This document shows, piece by piece, positions 13,424 through 16,944 of a stretch of DNA of 16,944 nt; the first letter of the stretch is position 1, and the number at the start of each line of letters is the position of its first letter. Position numbers and translations under genes: made by a program. Below the pieces are notes generated by a model that was not told where the DNA came from, searched no databases, and worked only from the letters and a program-made list of their open reading frames with translations. Origin of the DNA: Taishania sp964580465 (GTDB taxonomy: Bacteria > Bacteroidota > Bacteroidia > Flavobacteriales_D > Crocinitomicaceae); contig CAZOKJ010000046.1 of the NCBI GenBank assembly GCA_964580465.1, positions 1 through 16,944 of the forward strand. The letters run 5' to 3'.

Positions 13424-14434
13424 TTAATCACAAGGAAGTATGTCTAATGTTAAAACACCTCCAAGTTGAACTTCTAAATTGTTATTAATTATTATTTCTT
13501 CTGTGGCTTTAAAAAAATATTTTTGACCTGAATGAACAGTATTTAAACATATGTCATTACCTATAGTAATAGATTGTTTAATTTTGTTGTCATAAATATG
13601 TAAAGGCAAATTACAAACAACATGATTTTTTAAACAATCCTCCTTTAATTCATAAACTTTTACATAATCAACATACATTTTATATGGAAAAGTAGGATTA
13701 AAGAAATCATCTGGTGTAACAGCTATATTAAAAACTAGTCTTGTTGGATCAAAAATTTCATGATTTAGTAATATACGAACTGGTTCTTTATCTACATACC
13801 AAATTAATTTATTAGGTGACCATTCAATTGCATACGTATGCCAATCTTCCCAATTATAACTATCCCATGGTATAATTTCTTCGTAAAAGCTTTCATTTCC
13901 TTCATAATCTCTGTGAATATTCGTAGTAATCATATTAGAACCAAGTGGTCCCAGCATTTCAGCAATATCAATTTCGCCCGCATTTGTTGGATTTGAGACC
14001 CCTTCTCCTACAAAAGTCCAGAAAGCAGGTAGTAATCCTGGATTAAAAGGAAATTTAATTTTAGCTTCAATGTACCCATATTGTGTATTATATGCTTGTT
14101 TGGACTCAATCCAGCCTGATGTATAATTATATGGTTTTTCTTTATTAAATTGGTTTACACAATACCAATTTGGTTCAATTGCCCATTGAGGACAAGAGTA
14201 CGTTTCATTTTTTAATTCACATATCAGTATGCCACTGTCAACATAAACATTGTCTTTTATATACACTTGTTTTTCCCCGTAATGGTCAAAATTATCCTGT
14301 ATAAACCATTTAGACGTGTCTAATGAATTAAAATTATCTTCCCAGACTAGCTGTAAATGTGGATTTAAAAATGGAACTTGCCCATTTAGATAATTGGAAC
14401 ACATTAGTACTATTATCAAAAGAATTCTTTTCAT
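13424..14434 (-). CDS. Secreted GH16-family glycoside hydrolase with four-cysteine C-terminal tail
   Basis: A 336-residue exported protein with a signal peptide of about 18 residues. The GH16 fold is shown by LVWEDNFNSLDTSKW near the N-terminus, SGWIESKQAYNTQYGYIEAK (106-125), PAFWTF (136-141), and the catalytic signature GEIDIAE (153-159). In that signature Glu154 is the expected nucleophile, Asp156 the assistant and Glu159 the acid/base. WHTYAIEWSP (198-207) and a late YVDYVKVYE strand are also typical. GH16 enzymes cleave beta-1,3/1,4-glucans, agars or carrageenans; the motif without an extra residue between Ile and Ala leans towards the agarase/carrageenase-like or mixed groups less clearly than towards glucanases, so substrate is open. 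After the catalytic domain comes a tail of about 68 residues with Cys267, Cys274, Cys296 and Cys335 and no T9SS sorting domain. It is 6 bp after the S74 gene and 12 bp before lipoprotein A1. Confidence 0.9.
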   Translation of the reverse strand: MKRILLIIVLMCSNYLNGQVPFLNPHLQLVWEDNFNSLDTSKWFIQDNFDHYGEKQVYIKDNVYVDSGILICELKNETYSCPQWAIEPNWYCVNQFNKEKPYNYTSGWIESKQAYNTQYGYIEAKIKFPFNPGLLPAFWTFVGEGVSNPTNAGEIDIAEMLGPLGSNMITTNIHRDYEGNESFYEEIIPWDSYNWEDWHTYAIEWSPNKLIWYVDKEPVRILLNHEIFDPTRLVFNIAVTPDDFFNPTFPYKMYVDYVKVYELKEDCLKNHVVCNLPLHIYDNKIKQSITIGNDICLNTVHSGQKYFFKATEEIIINNNLEVQLGGVLTLDILPCD

Positions 14435-14440
14435 AGTAAA

Positions 14441-15424
14441 TTAATTTAACAATATCATTCGTTTAGAATCAATTTCACGTTGGTTCACAATTAAAGAATA
14501 AATATACATACCAGCTTTAAGTTCATTTGCATTAATAACAATAGCATTTTCATCTGCACTGAATATGTCAATTTTCTTTATTAAAGTTCCGTTCATATCA
14601 AAAATGACAATTGAAGCATTTTTAAAATTTTGCTTTTCTATTGAAAAACTAATAACTGTTTTTTCTCTAAAAGGATTAGGATTATTTTGAAGCAAGGTGT
14701 TATTGTTTTGTAACCCATTGTAATTACGAGATTCATTAGAATTGTTTTTTGAATATAATTCCAATTGTTCTTTTATTAATTCTATATCGCTTTTTAATGA
14801 GTCTATGATAAATTGTTGTTCTTTTATTGCTGCTACGGCAATAGGAATAATTTGATCATAATCTAACAATTTTATATCATACGCATCATCCGTTAACTTC
14901 ACTTCAGGAAATAGCTCTTCAATCTCCTGAGAAATAAAACCAAACTGTTTTACAAAACCATTAATGATTTCACCTTTATCATTTATTTTATTGTCAACAA
15001 TAGAGTATTGAAGAGGACGAATTTTCATCAATCGACTTAATCCAAAATCAATCTCTTTTAAATCTGACTTTAATTTTCTATCAGACATCTTGTAAAAATT
15101 GGCTGCATATAAATCATTATAACTTGTTTCTGAAGACCAAAACGCTATTTTATCATGATTACTTCCCATCTCAACACCTGGCCACCCATTATTTACTTTT
15201 ATATTAAATTCATACAAAGGATTAGATGGATAACTAGACACTAATAGATTTCCTCCGATGTAAAAATCTCCTTTAACTTGCCCTCTTCCTACAACATGAA
15301 GTTTAAAATCTGGATGAGGAGTTAAAGTACCAATTCCAACTCTACCATTTTGATCTACTTTTAATTGAGAAAAAGTTAATGTTGTACTAATCATAAACAA
15401 CAATAATAAAGACAGGTTTTTCAT
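14441..15424 (-). CDS. Surface protein with S74 chaperone domain and T9SS type A sorting domain
   Basis: A 327-residue exported protein. A signal peptide (about 1-19, ending TFSQ) is followed by a VGIGT-type segment (29-33) common in Bacteroidota tail-like proteins. A peptidase S74 intramolecular chaperone domain follows, with SDRKLKSDL (114-122), RPLQYS, FGFISQEIEELFPEV (161-175), DYDQIIPIAVAAIKEQQ (188-204) and a C-terminal coiled-coil. In phage tail fibres this domain trimerises and cuts itself off at the serine; Ser114 is the candidate. Residues about 245-327 form a T9SS type A sorting domain, starting LLQNNPNPF and containing IVIFDMNGTLI and ELKAGMYIYS. It is the first gene behind its own promoter and leads into the GH16-lipoprotein operon. 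It is probably a trimeric surface structure. Confidence 0.9.
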   Translation of the reverse strand: MKNLSLLLLFMISTTLTFSQLKVDQNGRVGIGTLTPHPDFKLHVVGRGQVKGDFYIGGNLLVSSYPSNPLYEFNIKVNNGWPGVEMGSNHDKIAFWSSETSYNDLYAANFYKMSDRKLKSDLKEIDFGLSRLMKIRPLQYSIVDNKINDKGEIINGFVKQFGFISQEIEELFPEVKLTDDAYDIKLLDYDQIIPIAVAAIKEQQFIIDSLKSDIELIKEQLELYSKNNSNESRNYNGLQNNNTLLQNNPNPFREKTVISFSIEKQNFKNASIVIFDMNGTLIKKIDIFSADENAIVINANELKAGMYIYSLIVNQREIDSKRMILLN

Positions 15425-15438
15425 AATTCTTTTTTTTT

Positions 15439-15470
15439 CAAAGATACAACTAATTTTTTATTCATACAAA
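15439..15470 (-). promoter_or_regulatory. Promoter of the S74-GH16-lipoprotein operon
   Basis: On the minus strand TTTG (15470-15467), a 20-bp spacer, and TATCTTTG (15446-15439) match the Bacteroidota promoter consensus well. Transcription would begin around 15433, about ten bases before the ATG at 15424, with an A-rich leader. A (GATA)7 repeat begins 18 bp upstream of the -33 element. Confidence 0.7.
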
Positions 15471-15485
15471 GAAAAGGATAAATCT

Positions 15486-15517
<32 letters not shown>

Positions 15518-15561
15518 GTTAATAAATACATTATATTAAAAATAAAAAATTATCTAATGAG

Positions 15562-15942
15562 TTATTTTTGTACTATTTCAAACGCACCTGTTCTATCAAC
15601 AGGGTTCTGATCTGTCCCAGCTAGTTGAACAAAAGTACCTGTGATGCTTTTCTTTTTTATTTTTCCTTCGATTTTTATTCTCGTATTTGAGGGAAGTTTG
15701 TTGAAAAATATTTGTCGTATTTCACCAGACACATTTTTCTTGTCCCTATCAATAGCATCACCATTCATCACAATGTATTCCTTATTAGAAGCTGAAATAT
15801 ATATCAACGAATAACGTACTCCAATCTCTGGGTCATCGTATCTAAAATAGCCATCGTACACGTCAATGCTTATGTCATTTGTATCTTTATTGCATGAAAG
15901 TATTAACATTCCTACAAACACTATTTTAATGATTGTTTTCAT
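15562..15942 (-). CDS. Small SPII lipoprotein, type B-like, copy 3
   Basis: A 126-residue lipoprotein with signal peptide ending MLILSC and mature start CNKDT. It contains a YDGYFRYDDPE segment, IYISASNKEYIVMNGDAIDRDKK, VSGEIRQIFF, IKIEGKIKKKSITGTF and a terminal TGAFEIVQK. Block order and the terminal GxFEI motif match lipoproteins B1 and B2, though identity is low, so it is a divergent member. It is 8 bp after lipoprotein A3 and is the last gene of the upstream GH16 module. No known domain is recognised. Confidence 0.84.
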   Translation of the reverse strand: MKTIIKIVFVGMLILSCNKDTNDISIDVYDGYFRYDDPEIGVRYSLIYISASNKEYIVMNGDAIDRDKKNVSGEIRQIFFNKLPSNTRIKIEGKIKKKSITGTFVQLAGTDQNPVDRTGAFEIVQK

Positions 15943-15950
15943 AATCTAAA

Positions 15951-16373
15951 CTAATTTGGTTTTATTTCAAATGTTCCATTATACTCTGTATTTGAAAAAT
16001 TATTGTGATAAGAAGCAGTAAATCGTCCTATTATTACCTTGCCTTTAATATCCCCTACAATGGTTGCAGTACTATTTATCGCCGATAAAGTAGGACTTAA
16101 ATACAAATGTATCTCACCAATTATTTTGTCCTTATTTCTTCTCAAGATATAAATTTTCCCAATTTTTGAAGATGCTGAATTTGAATTAAAAATTTCTTGA
16201 AGAATAATGACACTTTTATTAGACTCAATTACCTTGTAAACCACATTAGTGGAAAACACTTCTTGCTTTTCAAAATTAAAAGTGCCTAAATATTCTTCAT
16301 TTATCTCGACTTTCTTGCAAGCAAGCAAAAAAGTAAAAAGAAAGATACTTAGTATAAAAATTATCTGTTTCAT
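15951..16373 (-). CDS. Small SPII lipoprotein, type A-like, copy 3
   Basis: A 140-residue lipoprotein; signal peptide MKQIIFILSIFLFTFLLAC, mature start CKKVEINEEYLGTF. The frame stays open to 16448, but that would overlap the GH16 gene end by 65 bp and add 25 residues before the signal peptide, so the ATG at 16371-16373 is chosen, leaving 10 bp to the GH16 stop. The mature part contains VVYKVIESNKSVIILQ, IIGEIHLYL, VGDIKGKVIIGRF and the terminal YNGTFEIKPN. The VGxIKxxxIxGRF block resembles the type A proteins. Position directly behind GH16 also matches A1. It is longer than A1 and A2. Confidence 0.84.
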   Translation of the reverse strand: MKQIIFILSIFLFTFLLACKKVEINEEYLGTFNFEKQEVFSTNVVYKVIESNKSVIILQEIFNSNSASSKIGKIYILRRNKDKIIGEIHLYLSPTLSAINSTATIVGDIKGKVIIGRFTASYHNNFSNTEYNGTFEIKPN

Positions 16374-16383
16374 GCTATTTAGT

Positions 16384-16944
16384 TTAATCTGGACATTCAT
16401 CCACATATAAGTATAATTGTCCTCCCGTTTGAACTTCAAAATTGCCATTTATAATAATCTCATCAGAAGCTCTAAGATAAATGTCTTGTCCTGAATAAAT
16501 GATATTTGAACAAACATTGTCCCCAACAATAATTTTTCTTTTCACTTTCTTATCATAAAATATTTCAAAAAGGCCAAATATCGTGTTACATAAATTTAAA
16601 TCATTATTACAGTCTGATTTTAATTGATATACTTTAACATGCTCAACCTGCATTTTATAAGGTGGAGCTAAGGTCCCTAAAAGACTATCCTTACGTGATA
16701 TTGCTAAATTTAACACAATTCTTCCTGGATCAACAATATTATGATGATATAAAGTCCTTATTGGAATTTCATCTATACGCCAAATTAATCTGTCTGGCGA
16801 CCATTGAATCGAATATGTATGCCAATCTTCCCAATTATACCCATCCCAAGGAATAATTTCTTCATAAAAGTTTTCGTTGCTCTCATAATCCCTGTGAATA
16901 TTTGTAGTAATCACATTAGAGTCAAGCGAACCCAGCATTTCAGC
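16384..16944 (-). CDS. GH16-family glycoside hydrolase, second copy, 5' end outside the window
   Basis: The C-terminal 186 residues of a paralogue of the protein at 13424-14434. The frame is open to the right edge, and the last codons read Ala-Glu before MLG, so the end of the catalytic GEIDxxE signature is just at the window border. Shared blocks include TTNIHRDYE, EEIIPWD, NWEDWHTY, DEIIIN and EVQ-GG. The tail keeps the same four-cysteine plan. An ATG at 16936-16938 is an internal Met and should not be taken as the start. It is followed after 10 bp by lipoprotein A3. Confidence 0.9.
   Translation of the reverse strand, partial: AEMLGSLDSNVITTNIHRDYESNENFYEEIIPWDGYNWEDWHTYSIQWSPDRLIWRIDEIPIRTLYHHNIVDPGRIVLNLAISRKDSLLGTLAPPYKMQVEHVKVYQLKSDCNNDLNLCNTIFGLFEIFYDKKVKRKIIVGDNVCSNIIYSGQDIYLRASDEIIINGNFEVQTGGQLYLYVDECPD

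Noticed and set aside
16384..16938. GH16 copy 2 as a truncated pseudogene starting at an internal Met
   Set aside because: The frame continues in good agreement with copy 1 through the window edge (Ala-Glu codons at 16939-16944), so it is cut by the window rather than broken.

Overview
The window looks like a chromosomal segment of a low-GC member of the Bacteroidota, most likely in Flavobacteriales. The evidence is promoters of the TTTG-N20-TAnnTTTG type, A-rich ribosome-binding regions, a type IX secretion (T9SS) sorting domain, many small SPII lipoproteins, and a class I ribonucleotide reductase without ATP-cones. Genus cannot be fixed from the sequence alone. There are no rRNA or tRNA genes, no CRISPR array and no transposase.

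Layout. (1) Positions 1-344 hold a higher-GC tandem repeat array with an 83-bp period and no credible gene. (2) 382-5306 on the minus strand is housekeeping: mnmA (tRNA 2-thiouridylase), a small two-TM membrane protein, an AlkB-type dioxygenase, and the nrdB-nrdA operon. A strong intrinsic terminator behind nrdA lies inside the naive N-terminal extension of alkB, so the alkB start must be moved. (3) 5307-5709 is an AT-rich divergent promoter region. (4) 5710-11702 on the plus strand is one compact operon with gaps of 1-38 bp or overlaps: a nitroreductase, mutL, two rhomboid proteases, a membrane-anchored endonuclease/exonuclease/phosphatase protein, and an RluF-type pseudouridine synthase. (5) 11703-11819 is a convergent spacer with a heptamer repeat. 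(6) 11820-16944 on the minus strand is an accessory secreted or cell-surface locus.

The accessory locus is the part worth a second look. It contains two copies of a module in the order GH16-family glycoside hydrolase, small lipoprotein 'A', small lipoprotein 'B'. The downstream copy has a second, tandemly duplicated A-B pair, giving GH16-A1-B1-A2-B2. The upstream copy (GH16-A3-B3) is cut by the window end. Between the copies lies a protein with a phage-tail-type S74 intramolecular chaperone domain and a T9SS type A sorting domain. It has its own promoter, and a (GATA)7 microsatellite sits just upstream of that promoter. The lipoproteins are short, rich in predicted beta strand, and share a C-terminal G-x-F-E-I motif; I do not recognise them as a named family. 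The locus may be a duplicating secreted-glucanase and lipoprotein system with possible expression switching, but the function is inferred, not shown.
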